Source of the DNA: an uncultured Lachnospiraceae bacterium
GTDB lineage: Bacteria; Bacillota; Clostridia; Lachnospirales; Lachnospiraceae
Assembly (NCBI GenBank): GCA_910587085.1
Contig: CAJUMC010000083.1
Location: forward strand, 1 to 11,025
Length of the DNA: 11,025 bases
Reading direction: 5' to 3'
Shown here: piece by piece, positions 1 through 6,503 of the stretch
Position numbering within the stretch: the stretch's first letter is position 1
How the letters are laid out: each line of letters begins with the position of its first letter
Notes under the pieces: model-generated
The model's database searches: none
What the model saw: the letters and a program-made list of their open reading frames with translations, nothing else
Told to the model about the DNA's origin: nothing
Position numbers and translations under genes: made by a program

Positions 1-105
1 TTGAAACTTTTTAAGAATTTCAAGGTTGTTTCATTGTTCAGTTATCAAGGTTCATTGGTTCTTCCTTTTATTGAGGAAGAGTGTTGCTGTTTTGTCGTAA
101 GCAGC
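1..105 (-). ncRNA. rRNA operon leader region (partial, runs off left edge)
   Basis: Downstream of the strong promoter at 112-140, the minus strand ends in an AT-rich leader. Positions 57-1 read CAATGAACCTTGATAACTGA and onward, a close match to the conserved CCTTGA-AACT-AACA type sequence found ahead of 16S and 23S genes in Firmicutes, where it serves in antitermination and rRNA processing. No mature rRNA sequence lies inside the window. I infer that a 16S gene begins just beyond position 1 on the minus strand. A plus-strand open frame over this stretch is a common spurious call at rRNA loci. Confidence 0.55.
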
Positions 106-111
106 TTTTGT

Positions 112-140
112 ATAATATCACACTGTTTCGACTTTGTCAA
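112..140 (-). promoter_or_regulatory. Strong SigA promoter, probably of an rRNA operon
   Basis: On the minus strand a perfect -35 TTGACA (140-135) is followed after exactly 17 bp by a near-consensus -10 TATTAT (117-112). The predicted start is near 105. It lies after the tRNA-Ser pair and reads into the rRNA-leader-like sequence at the window edge, so it most likely drives the adjacent rRNA operon. Confidence 0.85.
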
Positions 141-200
141 CAACTTTTTTCAATTTTTTTCGAATATCTCTGAGCCGCTTCTGCTGCACAGAATATTCCG

Positions 201-225
201 GACAACAGATCTCTGCTGTCTTTTT
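201..225 (+). terminator. Terminator-like hairpin with T5 tail, plus orientation
   Basis: The 9-bp arms GACAACAGA and TCTGCTGTC (201-220, one wobble) are followed by TTTTT at 221-225 on the plus strand. On the minus strand, the direction of the flanking genes, the hairpin is followed by CCGG and lacks a T-tract. It would therefore stop antisense rather than tRNA transcription. It may instead be a chance fold in the spacer between the tRNA genes and the rRNA promoter. Confidence 0.3.
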
Positions 226-256
226 CTCCTGCTACGCTGCTGCATAAACAGGAAAA

Positions 257-346
257 CGGAGAAAGAGGGATTTGAACCCTCGCGCCGCTATTAACGACCT
301 ACTCCCTTTCCAGGGGAGCCCCTTCAGCCAGCTTGGGTATTTCTCC
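257..346 (-). tRNA. tRNA-Ser (anticodon GGA)
   Basis: The minus strand folds as a class II tRNA of 90 nt without encoded CCA. The acceptor arms are GGAGAAA (346-340) and TTTCTCC (264-258), with discriminator G at 257. The anticodon stem CTCCC/GGGAG encloses the loop CTGGAAA, giving anticodon GGA, which reads UCC and UCU. A long variable arm (TAGGTCGTTAATAGCGGCGC) and a T arm GAGGG-TTCAAAT-CCCTC are both present. It lies 74 nt after the other tRNA-Ser and is probably transcribed with it. Confidence 0.95.
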
Positions 347-420
347 ATACATTTACTGCATCTGCCTGAAACGATGCAATACCAAGTCTATATGATTTAC
401 GTCATTTTGAAGAATTCAAG

Positions 421-506
421 CGGAGAATGTGGGATTCGAACCCACGGATCCTTTCGGAATCACTGGTTTTCAAGACCAGCGCCTTAAACCCCTCGGCCAA
501 CTCTCC
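421..506 (-). tRNA. tRNA-Ser (anticodon TGA)
   Basis: This is an 86-nt class II tRNA on the minus strand without encoded CCA. Acceptor arms GGAGAGT (506-500) and ATTCTCC (428-422) pair with one G-U, and the discriminator is G. The anticodon stem CTGGT/ACCAG encloses CTTGAAA, giving anticodon TGA (UGA in RNA), which reads UCA and other UCN codons. A long variable arm and T arm GTGGG-TTCGAAT-CCCAC are present. It is the promoter-proximal gene of the pair, about 9 nt from the predicted transcript start. Confidence 0.96.
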
Positions 507-521
507 GAACAACGCTTTGCT

Positions 522-550
522 ATTTTACCATGGGCAGGAAAACTTGTCAA
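522..550 (-). promoter_or_regulatory. SigA promoter of the tRNA-Ser pair
   Basis: On the minus strand, -35 TTGACA (550-545), a 17-bp spacer and -10 TAAAAT (527-522) place transcription start near 515, just ahead of the tRNA-Ser(UGA) 5' end at 506. The short leader is typical of stable-RNA genes. No convincing intrinsic terminator for ispD is visible between 551 and 613, so some read-through into the tRNAs is possible. Confidence 0.85.
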
Positions 551-613
551 GGACTTTTTTCCCTGATTTTCATATTTTTTTCGGAAAATCATCCGGACAG
601 TTTTCTTCCCCGG

Positions 614-1813
614 TCAGACGCTCCTTTCCCGGCGGCCTCCCCACACCTTTTCCTGAATCTCCCGCGACTCGTCGGAAAAGCTGACAGTATCCCAGTAATC
701 CTTCACCTCTATTTCTACAATTTCCTCCGGTACAACCTCTGTTTCGGAAACCCACTGCCACTCGTCAATTTTCGTAAAGCTGTCGGATCTCATCTTATAT
801 ACATAGCCCCTGCCCTCCGGGTTAAGAGTACCGTAAATCAGTTCTGTGCTGCCGCCGCTGCTGCGAAACTCCCGCCTTCCCTCCGGCCCGTCCGGATACC
901 ATCGGATCGGCAGTGCAAACGGAATAACCTCCCGCATCGTTGCGGCTGCATATATGGCCGTCATGGAGTCCTTCCCGCAAGCTCCTGCAGCAGGCTGCGG
1001 CACCAGCTTTTCAAAAAGATACGGGCTCCCGTGATATAAATACTCCGGTTTTGTTTCCTCCGCCGCACCTTTGAGTTTTTTCCCTTTTAAAGCATCGGCG
1101 TCCCCCGCAGCAAAATCAGCCAGAAGCGCTTCCGCAAAAAAACGGTCTTCCGGCGTGGTCAGCTTGATGTTCCGGTAATCCCCCTCCTCAAGCACCACCC
1201 GCCCGCCGAGCATTTTTTCCACCAGCATGGCGTCGTCGGTTATCTCCTGCCTTTCCCCGGGGTGCTGCTGTTTCCTCTCCCCGTATTTCTGAAATGCCCG
1301 GCGCAGAAGGCCGAGCTCGAACGCCTGCGGCGTCTGCACTGAAAAAAGGCTGCTCCGGTCAGGCGTATCCGTCACAACGCCGCCCTCGGCCCGCTTGACA
1401 GTGTCCTTTAACGGTACGGCAGGGATGCAGGCCGTTTCTTCCTCCATCCGCGCAAGCAGTCTATGAATCAGATCAGGGGTAACAAATGGGCGCGCCCCGT
1501 CATGTATCAGTACAATACCGTCCTCCGGCAGTCTCCGCAGCCCTTCCAGAACAGAATCTGCGCGCTGCTCCCCGCCGGCAGTCACCGCCATCACCTTGCG
1601 AAAGCCGTATCTCCCAACGATTTCGTTTGCTGCATATTCCTCCATTCCGGCCGCCGTGACGAGCACAATGCCGTCCACCGCACTTTCCTCAAAAGCCCGG
1701 ACAGAATAATAAAGAACCGGCTTTCCTCCGAGCAGCTGATACTGCTTTGCCACTGCACCGCCCATCCGCGTACCGTTCCCGGCCGCAAGAATGATTGCAT
1801 AACTCTTTTTCAT
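614..1813 (-). CDS. ispD: IspD (MEP cytidylyltransferase) fused to a YHGS-motif C-terminal domain
   Basis: This is 2-C-methyl-D-erythritol 4-phosphate cytidylyltransferase, which joins CTP and MEP to give CDP-methylerythritol in the cytosolic MEP isoprenoid pathway. Residues 1-232 form a complete enzyme: the CTP loop LAAGNGTRMGG (9-19), KQ at 23-24, HDGARPF (104-110), R153, TPQAF (161-165), TDDA (192-195) and NIKLTTPED (215-223). Family members usually end near 230 residues. This protein has 399, adding an Ala/Lys-rich linker and a domain at about 256-375 with YHGS (260-263), IYAA (287-290), PFAL (298-301), GYVYK (336-340) and DEWQW (350-354). That pattern recalls ADP-ribosyltransferase-like folds, but this is a weak inference. 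The start at 1813 is set by GGAGGAAAGAA just before ATG. It follows tsaD by 178 nt and probably shares its transcript. The IspD half is certain; the tail function is unknown. Confidence 0.93.
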   Translation of the reverse strand: MKKSYAIILAAGNGTRMGGAVAKQYQLLGGKPVLYYSVRAFEESAVDGIVLVTAAGMEEYAANEIVGRYGFRKVMAVTAGGEQRADSVLEGLRRLPEDGIVLIHDGARPFVTPDLIHRLLARMEEETACIPAVPLKDTVKRAEGGVVTDTPDRSSLFSVQTPQAFELGLLRRAFQKYGERKQQHPGERQEITDDAMLVEKMLGGRVVLEEGDYRNIKLTTPEDRFFAEALLADFAAGDADALKGKKLKGAAEETKPEYLYHGSPYLFEKLVPQPAAGACGKDSMTAIYAAATMREVIPFALPIRWYPDGPEGRREFRSSGGSTELIYGTLNPEGRGYVYKMRSDSFTKIDEWQWVSETEVVPEEIVEIEVKDYWDTVSFSDESREIQEKVWGGRRERSV

Positions 1814-1991
1814 TTCTTTCCTCCTGCCCTGTACAGCCGTTCCCCCTGCAGATTTTATGCTGCCGCACATTCCCGTATCCTTGCCTTTTCCGGCTTTCCT
1901 TCACCGAAACAGACATTTCCTGCCGCCGGCCTGGCTGCTGCTCACGCTCCGGCAGAGCAATTGTCCGCATCTTCTCGTAAACGTTTTCTTC
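1814..1991. other. Intergenic gap between tsaD and ispD
   Basis: These 178 nt hold the ispD ribosome binding site at the left end. No convincing terminator or promoter is visible on the minus strand. A short overlapping reading frame lacks a good ribosome binding site. Read-through from tsaD into ispD therefore looks likely. Confidence 0.4.
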
Positions 1992-3014
1992 CTATCGCTC
2001 TCCAATTTTCAGATTCGGCACCGCATTCAGATCAAGACCGCTGCGGACGCCTTTCCGATACTCGTAATACGCCGCCGCACCGATCATCGCCGCATTGTCC
2101 GTGCAGAGAACCGGCGACGGATGATAAAATTCCAATCCTCCCTCGGCGCAGGCCCGCGCCATCGCGCTGCGCAGAGCAGAATTGGATGCCACCCCCCCTG
2201 CGATCGCCACCCGTTTCATGCCGAATTCCTGCGCCGCCGCCATTGTCCGGCCGGTCAGTACGTCGACAACCGCCTGCTGAAATGAGGCTGCCACATCCGC
2301 CCGGTTTATCTCCTCGCCCCGCATCTCGCAGGAATTGAGATAATTGAGCACCGCCGATTTCAGGCCGCTGAAGCTGAAATCAAACGGAGAACCCTCGATC
2401 CGCGCGCGCGGGAACGGGATAGCTGCCGGGTTTCCCTCCCCGGCAAGCCGGTCGATTTTCGGGCCGCCCGGATAGCCCAGACCGATCGCCCTGGCAACCT
2501 TGTCGTATGCCTCTCCTGCCGCATCATCATGCGTGCGCCCGACAATCTCATAGACTCCGTAATCCTTCACCTTTACCAGATGAGTATGCCCGCCCGACAC
2601 AATCAGACAGAGGAAGGGCGGCTTTAGCTCCGAGTTCTCAATATAGTTCGCGGATACATGCCCTTCGATATGATGCACTCCGACGAGAGGCAGCCCCGCA
2701 GCATAAGCGATCGCCTTCGCTTCCGCCACTCCGACCAGAAGGGCGCCGACCAGACCCGGCCCGTACGTTACGCCGACAGCATCCAGATCTCCCAGACGGA
2801 CCTGCGCCTCCCGCAGCGCCTCCTCAATTACCTGATTTATTTTTTCTATATGCCTGCGCGAAGCGATCTCTGGCACAACGCCCCCGTACAGCGTGTGCAG
2901 CGCAATCTGCGACGAAATTATGTTGGACAGCACCGTCCGTCCGTTTTTCACGACTGCCGCCGCCGTCTCGTCACAGGAAGATTCTATCGCCAGGATCAAA
3001 ACATCCTTTTCCAT
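1992..3014 (-). CDS. tsaD: TsaD, tRNA N6-threonylcarbamoyladenosine transferase
   Basis: TsaD is the catalytic subunit of the cytosolic TsaBDE complex. It transfers threonylcarbamoyl from TC-AMP to A37 of tRNAs that read ANN codons. The ASKHA-fold motifs are all present: ESSCDET (11-17), metal-binding HHIEGH (114-119, H115 and H119), SGGHTHL (140-146), GYPGGP (180-185), FSFSGLKS (213-220), AGGVASNS (272-279) and TDNAAMIG (305-312, metal ligand D306). From 3014 the length is 340 residues, the usual family size. That ATG is preceded by GGAGG at 5 nt, while the in-frame ATG at 3026 has no such site, so 3014 is chosen. The true start lies 30 nt past the stop of the upstream membrane-protein gene. 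The partners tsaB and tsaE lie in the operon to the right. Confidence 0.97.
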   Translation of the reverse strand: MEKDVLILAIESSCDETAAAVVKNGRTVLSNIISSQIALHTLYGGVVPEIASRRHIEKINQVIEEALREAQVRLGDLDAVGVTYGPGLVGALLVGVAEAKAIAYAAGLPLVGVHHIEGHVSANYIENSELKPPFLCLIVSGGHTHLVKVKDYGVYEIVGRTHDDAAGEAYDKVARAIGLGYPGGPKIDRLAGEGNPAAIPFPRARIEGSPFDFSFSGLKSAVLNYLNSCEMRGEEINRADVAASFQQAVVDVLTGRTMAAAQEFGMKRVAIAGGVASNSALRSAMARACAEGGLEFYHPSPVLCTDNAAMIGAAAYYEYRKGVRSGLDLNAVPNLKIGER

Positions 3015-3043
3015 TTCAGCCTCCATGGCAGGCCGCTCGCCGC

Positions 3044-3643
3044 CTACTCCATATCCTCCTTTTCCGCCAGACGCCAGCCGAGGATCTTCCATCTCTGCGC
3101 AGCGTCCCTGCGGAGGATAAACTCCTCGTACACTTTGTAATACTGCGTATCTTCCTTGTAGGTATAGTTCGCGATCACCCGCGCGTACTCCCTTTCCTCG
3201 GAGGTCCAGGTAACAATATTTCCTGCCGACTCAACCAGGTAGCTTGTGATGGTCCGGTTGTTTGCGACATAATCCGCAATTTCCTCCTTCAGCTCGGGCA
3301 TATATACGTCGGCCGGATTTGCCTCCAGCAGCTCCTCATCGAAAAGCTTTCTCATCTGGGTCGCCATGGCCTCCACCTTTTCCTCTCGTATTCCGCTGCT
3401 GTAATAGCACTTCATCATCCGGCTGTAAAGCTTGACAACCTCCCGCGGCGTAGCCGGATAGGATTCGTCCAGATCCCTAAGGAGCAGCTTCTCAAACTCA
3501 TCCTGCTCATCGCTCTCATAATTTTCGGAATCCTTTTTCTGAAGCAGGAAAAAGTATCCGGCAAGAATTCCCGCGCCCAGAATAATCATAACAATTACGG
3601 TTACAACCGTATTTTTCTTTTTTTTCATTTTCTTCTCACCCAT
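3044..3643 (-). CDS. DUF6715-like single-pass membrane protein, function unknown
   Basis: A 199-residue protein with a Lys-rich N terminus and one hydrophobic segment at about 11-33 (VVTVIVMIILGAGILAGYFF). This is followed by an acidic linker and a soluble domain rich in Tyr, Glu and Arg that ends in WKILGWRLAEKEDME. The layout suggests a membrane-anchored protein with the C-terminal domain outside the cell. It resembles a family I know as DUF6715, seen in Lachnospiraceae; the name comes from memory and was not searched. The start is ambiguous: GTG at 3652 overlaps the rnz stop, ATG at 3643 follows GAGG, and ATG at 3628 begins MKKKKN. I chose 3643. Tight packing between rnz and tsaD means shared transcription. 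No catalytic motif is visible. Confidence 0.82.
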   Translation of the reverse strand: MGEKKMKKKKNTVVTVIVMIILGAGILAGYFFLLQKKDSENYESDEQDEFEKLLLRDLDESYPATPREVVKLYSRMMKCYYSSGIREEKVEAMATQMRKLFDEELLEANPADVYMPELKEEIADYVANNRTITSYLVESAGNIVTWTSEEREYARVIANYTYKEDTQYYKVYEEFILRRDAAQRWKILGWRLAEKEDME

Positions 3644-3648
3644 TTCCC

Positions 3649-4563
3649 TCACTCATCCTTCGCAAATTCGATCGTCACACTTTTTCTGTCCTTCCCGGGC
3701 AGAGTATTTGGAAATATTTTCCTTGTCTCCGGAATAAACTCCTCCGGCCGGGTCAGGGACGGACTGTAATGGGTCAGCCAGAGCTCCTTCACCCCCGCGC
3801 TCCGCGCAAGCTCCGCCGCCTCATAGAAGGTCATGTGCTTGTGCTCGAGCGCCTTTCCTTCCTTGCCCTTTTCGCCGTACATTCCCTCACAGATAAACAG
3901 ATCCGCATTCTGGGCCGCCTGCGCGATCACCGGCACCGGGCGCGTATCCGTACAGTAGGTCAGCTTGATCCCCTTTCTTTCCGGCCCGAGAATCATATCC
4001 GGCGTATAGCTCCTGCCGTCCAGCTCGATCGAAGCACCCTTCTGAAGCCTGCTCCAGAGCTCCCGCGGAACGCAGTTCTGCGCGGCCTTCTCCGGCATAA
4101 ACCTTCCGCTGCGCTTTACGATAATGCTGTAGCCGTAACAGGTAACATTGTGATTCACCCGGAACGCCTCCAGGCCATACGGCCCGATGGTAAAGGTCTG
4201 CCGGTTCTCCGAAAGCTCGCAGAACCTAAGCTCAAACGGAAGCTCCGGCGCTATGATGCGCAGTGCGGAAACCACCCGCTCCAGCCCCCTGGGACCGATC
4301 AGCGTAAGCGGCTGCGTCCGCTCGGCATTGCCCATCGAGAGCAGCAGCCCCGGCAGGCCGCTGATATGGTCGCCGTGATAATGCGTAAAGCAGATAATAT
4401 CAATATCGTGAAAGCTCCAGCCCTTTTCGCGGATGGCGATCTGCGTGCCCTCCCCGCAGTCAATAAGAAGGCTGCTGCCGTTCAGCCTGGTCATCAGTGC
4501 TGTCAGCCATCTTCCCGGCAGGGGCATCATCCCGCTCGTCCCCAACAAACATACGTCCAGCAT
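3649..4563 (-). CDS. rnz: Ribonuclease Z (tRNA 3' endonuclease)
   Basis: RNase Z is a zinc-dependent metallo-beta-lactamase-fold enzyme that cleaves precursor tRNAs after the discriminator base, before CCA addition. The family signature THYHGDH is at 60-66 (H61, H63, D65, H66). Further metal ligands are H138 (VNHNV), D206 (YCTDTRP) and H265 (LTHYSP), and the EHKHMT motif is at 240-245. At 304 residues it has the usual length of the short bacterial RNase Z. The start at 4563 gives MLDVCLLGTSGMMP, the normal N terminus, with GAGGG just upstream; an in-frame extension to 4602 has no matching site. Both tRNA-Ser genes in this window lack encoded CCA, so their precursors would be natural substrates. 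It is the first gene of the operon driven from 4645. Confidence 0.95.
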   Translation of the reverse strand: MLDVCLLGTSGMMPLPGRWLTALMTRLNGSSLLIDCGEGTQIAIREKGWSFHDIDIICFTHYHGDHISGLPGLLLSMGNAERTQPLTLIGPRGLERVVSALRIIAPELPFELRFCELSENRQTFTIGPYGLEAFRVNHNVTCYGYSIIVKRSGRFMPEKAAQNCVPRELWSRLQKGASIELDGRSYTPDMILGPERKGIKLTYCTDTRPVPVIAQAAQNADLFICEGMYGEKGKEGKALEHKHMTFYEAAELARSAGVKELWLTHYSPSLTRPEEFIPETRKIFPNTLPGKDRKSVTIEFAKDE

Positions 4564-4616
4564 ATTCCCTCGCAATCTCAGCAAAACAAAAAATTTCCAC
4601 AAATTGTATAACTGTT

Positions 4617-4645
4617 ATCTTATCATATTTTTCCGACTTTCGCAA
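4617..4645 (-). promoter_or_regulatory. Probable SigA promoter of the rnz-DUF6715-tsaD-ispD operon
   Basis: On the minus strand TTGCGA (4645-4640), a 17-bp spacer and TAAGAT (4622-4617) give a plausible SigA promoter with start near 4610, about 47 nt before rnz. It sits directly after the terminator at 4660-4693, which is the expected arrangement for a new transcription unit. Confidence 0.6.
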
Positions 4646-4659
4646 GGGCGCAGCAAAAC

Positions 4660-4693
4660 AAAAAGCGCGGGTTTACATCACCTCGCGCTTTTT
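4660..4693 (-). terminator. Intrinsic terminator overlapping the small zinc-binding gene's stop
   Basis: Perfect 10-bp arms AAAAAGCGCG and CGCGCTTTTT (4693-4684 and 4669-4660 on the minus strand) enclose a 14-nt loop, with the run TTTTTGTTTTG after the GC core. The fold is nearly symmetric and could stop transcription on either strand. The TAA of the upstream gene (4675-4673) lies in the loop, so a ribosome at the stop codon would cover the stem. Confidence 0.8.
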
Positions 4694-4903
4694 GGATACC
4701 TGAACCGGGATAACGAACGAGCCGGCAATCCGGTCGCAGCAATCCTCGCACAGAACAAAGCTGTGTACCTCCAGATCCTTTCTGGAAAAATATCCCCATT
4801 CCTTGCCGCCTTCAAACGCATCCTCCAGCAGCATTCCGTTCTCCGTTTTCAACTGCCGGCCGCAGCAGTTGCACCGTATCTCCAGACTCTTTTTCCCGCT
4901 CAT
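4673..4903 (-). CDS. Small double-CxxC protein, likely zinc-binding, function unknown
   Basis: A 76-residue acidic protein with two cysteine knuckles, CNCCG (11-15) and CEDCC (52-56). They give C11, C14, C52 and C55 as a probable four-Cys zinc site, with extra C13 and C56. The middle reads LLEDAFEGGKEWGYFSRKDL (25-44). There is no signal peptide or membrane segment, so it is cytosolic. I have seen similar proteins in Lachnospiraceae but know of no assigned function; a treble-clef or zinc-ribbon nucleic-acid binder is possible. The ATG at 4903 has GGAG about 9 nt upstream. It follows rimI after a 259-nt gap and ends in its own terminator, so it may close the tsaE-tsaB-rimI transcript or be expressed separately. 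Confidence 0.8.
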   Translation of the reverse strand: MSGKKSLEIRCNCCGRQLKTENGMLLEDAFEGGKEWGYFSRKDLEVHSFVLCEDCCDRIAGSFVIPVQVSKKREVM

Positions 4904-4962
4904 AGCCCATTCTCCATTTCTCCGTGCCCCGCACTCTGTCGTAATAATGAATCTCTATGCTA

Positions 4963-4971
4963 ATCATAGCA
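4963..4971 (-). promoter_or_regulatory. Possible extended -10 promoter for the small zinc-binding gene
   Basis: On the minus strand TGC-TATGAT (4971-4963) resembles an extended -10 element. It sits about 60 nt upstream of the ATG at 4903. No good -35 hexamer is seen at the right distance, so this is only a candidate. Confidence 0.3.
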
Positions 4972-5021
4972 CATCCGCCTGTCGAAGCATAGTGGTAATT
5001 GCTGTAATCTCACGGAAGCAG

Positions 5022-5038
5022 GCCGCCCGTACGGCGGC
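5022..5038 (-). repeat. GC-rich hairpin in the rimI to zinc-protein gap
   Basis: The arms GCCGCC and GGCGGC enclose a 5-nt loop GTACG on the minus strand and are followed by CTGCTT rather than a T-tract. It is a stable stem but not a proper terminator; it might slow polymerase or protect the rimI 3' end. The remainder of the 4904-5162 gap shows no coding frame with a good ribosome binding site. Confidence 0.3.
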
Positions 5039-5162
5039 TCTTGGATGCGGTCACGGAATTTCACAGGGCATAAATCTTCCGCAGCGCAACCCGCGGAATT
5101 TCCCGCAAAAAGGCATTTCCATGCTGCGCGGACGCGTCGTTCCCGAAGCGGTATAACTGCCG

Positions 5163-5666
5163 TCACTTCTTCCCGCACCCGGCTTCCCGTTCCTGCAGAA
5201 CCGCATCTTCCGCCTGGCTTTCCGGACAGAACAGCCACATGATCAGCGCGTCCTCCTCCGGCTTTGTGTAAAAACGCTTCCGGATTCCCGCATCGGCAAA
5301 GCCGAGCCGCCGGTATACGCGGATGGCCGGCTCGTTGCTGACCCTGACCTCAAGCGTGAATGCCCAAAGCCCGGCGTTCCGGCCCAGCCGCAGAAGCTCC
5401 GAGAGCATCGCGTATGCCAGCCCGCGCCCGCGCGCATTTTCCCGGACTGCCACATTGCAGATCTGTCCCTCTCCGGCGACGCCCCACAGCCCGCAGTAAG
5501 CGGCAATCCGGCCGTCCTCCTCGACAACAAGATACAGGTTTTCCGGCTTGTGCATGGAGACCTCAAACCCCTCCCGGCTCCACGGATCGCAAAAAATCTC
5601 CTTTTCGATTGCCGCGACCTGCTCCAGATCCTCCTCCCGCATTCCCCGTATAAAACATTCGGCCAT
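5163..5666 (-). CDS. rimI: RimI-type GNAT protein N-acetyltransferase
   Basis: RimI transfers acetyl from acetyl-CoA to protein N termini, classically Ala1 of ribosomal protein S18. This 167-residue protein has the GNAT acetyl-CoA loop RGRGLA (79-84), preceded by the strand QICNVAV (68-74). It also has the RimI C-terminal pattern LEVRVSNEPAIRVYRRLGF (105-123) with E106, N111 and Y118, followed by GIRKRFY (127-133) and EDALIM (138-143). The family usually has about 145-160 residues; a short charged tail accounts for the excess. It starts at 5666 with GGGAG upstream, 63 nt after the tsaB stop. Linkage of tsaB and rimI is common in Firmicutes. A substrate other than S18 is possible, since many clostridial RimI proteins are assigned by homology alone. 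Confidence 0.93.
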   Translation of the reverse strand: MAECFIRGMREEDLEQVAAIEKEIFCDPWSREGFEVSMHKPENLYLVVEEDGRIAAYCGLWGVAGEGQICNVAVRENARGRGLAYAMLSELLRLGRNAGLWAFTLEVRVSNEPAIRVYRRLGFADAGIRKRFYTKPEEDALIMWLFCPESQAEDAVLQEREAGCGKK

Positions 5667-5729
5667 TCTGCGTTCTCCCTTTCTCCTTTTCGATGCTGTC
5701 CCTTATGACGGAAAACCGACCGCCCTCCG

Positions 5730-6470
5730 CTATTCCGCGCTCCGCCCGGCGCTGTTTTGACGAGCCTCCAGCTCCTCGCGTTCCTTTCTCTCCCGCTCCG
5801 CCTGCGGCAGCCGGAGGTATACCGGGGCATGTTCCGCAGCCGTCTGCAGTCTGCCGCTGTCCCAGTAGAGCTGCGCCAGCGCTCCGACTGCCCCGGCGCG
5901 CTGACGGGCGACATGGGCCGGAGCCAGGCTGTACGGCACCCGGAGTCCCTGCCGCAGCCGCTCCGCGAAAACCGGCACCCCGTCCCCGAGAAAAATCACA
6001 GGCCGGCCGGATTCGTTGACGCGGCCGATCACATCCTCAACGGCAGCAATCTCCTGCTCCCGGCATATAACAAAGCGCTCCTGCTCAAAGGTGTACAAGC
6101 CCGTATAGACCTGACTGCGCCGCGCGTCCATAATCGGACAGATCAGCCGCTCCGTGCCGAAACAGTTGTATGCCAGCGCGTCCACGGTCGGAATGCCGAT
6201 CAGCGGCTTTCCAAGCGCCAGTCCGAGTCCCTTCGCCGTCGCCGAGCCGATGCGCAGCCCGGTGAATGAACCAGGCCCTTCTGCAACCGCGACGGCATCC
6301 AGCTCGTCCAATGGCAGCTCCGTCATGCGCACCAGCTCGTCGATCATCGGGAGCAGCGTCTGAGAATGCGTTTTCTTGTAATTTACCGTATACTCCGCGA
6401 TCAGCACGCCATCCGCGAGAATTGCGGCGGACGCGACAAGTCCGGAGCTGTCGATTGCGAGTATTCTCAT
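5730..6470 (-). CDS. tsaB: TsaB, t6A synthesis scaffold subunit
   Basis: TsaB is the ASKHA-fold partner that dimerises with TsaD and recruits TsaE for t6A37 formation in the cytosol. The N terminus MRILAIDSS and motifs KTHSQTLLPMID (33-44) and GPGSFTGLRIG (65-75) are diagnostic. The protein lacks the TsaD metal-binding histidines, as expected. It has 246 residues, a normal size. The start at 6470 is fixed by GGAGGAATT directly before ATG; the in-frame extension to 6500 would place residues ahead of the conserved beta-1 strand. It begins 33 nt after the tsaE stop. The C-terminal tail is strongly charged (residues about 225-246), which is common and probably disordered. Confidence 0.96.
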   Translation of the reverse strand: MRILAIDSSGLVASAAILADGVLIAEYTVNYKKTHSQTLLPMIDELVRMTELPLDELDAVAVAEGPGSFTGLRIGSATAKGLGLALGKPLIGIPTVDALAYNCFGTERLICPIMDARRSQVYTGLYTFEQERFVICREQEIAAVEDVIGRVNESGRPVIFLGDGVPVFAERLRQGLRVPYSLAPAHVARQRAGAVGALAQLYWDSGRLQTAAEHAPVYLRLPQAERERKEREELEARQNSAGRSAE

Positions 6471-6503
6471 AATTCCTCCATTCCGCCGCGCAAACGGCAT
6501 TTT

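Noticed and set aside
1..294. Plus-strand frame beginning MKLFKNFKVVSLFSYQG
   Set aside because: It lies over the rRNA-leader-like sequence and runs into a tRNA gene. This is a known type of spurious protein call at rRNA loci.
1689..1970. Minus-strand frame of 93 codons in the tsaD-ispD gap
   Set aside because: About half of it lies inside ispD in another frame, and the start has only a weak ribosome binding site.
1463..2338. Plus-strand open frame of 291 codons
   Set aside because: It crosses ispD and tsaD in antisense. The composition is dominated by Pro, Arg, His and Ser, with no motif.
2507..3769. Long plus-strand open frame of 420 codons
   Set aside because: It runs antisense to tsaD and the DUF6715-like gene, both well supported. 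Its translation is rich in Arg, Pro, Ser and His with no domain motif, as expected for a shadow frame in GC-rich DNA.
3769..4611. Plus-strand open frame of 280 codons
   Set aside because: It is antisense to rnz, which has complete catalytic motifs. The product is basic and low-complexity, with no recognisable family.
4960..5238. Minus-strand frame of 92 codons between rimI and the zinc-binding gene
   Set aside because: It overlaps the rimI 3' end in another frame, has no clear ribosome binding site, and its translation is not protein-like.
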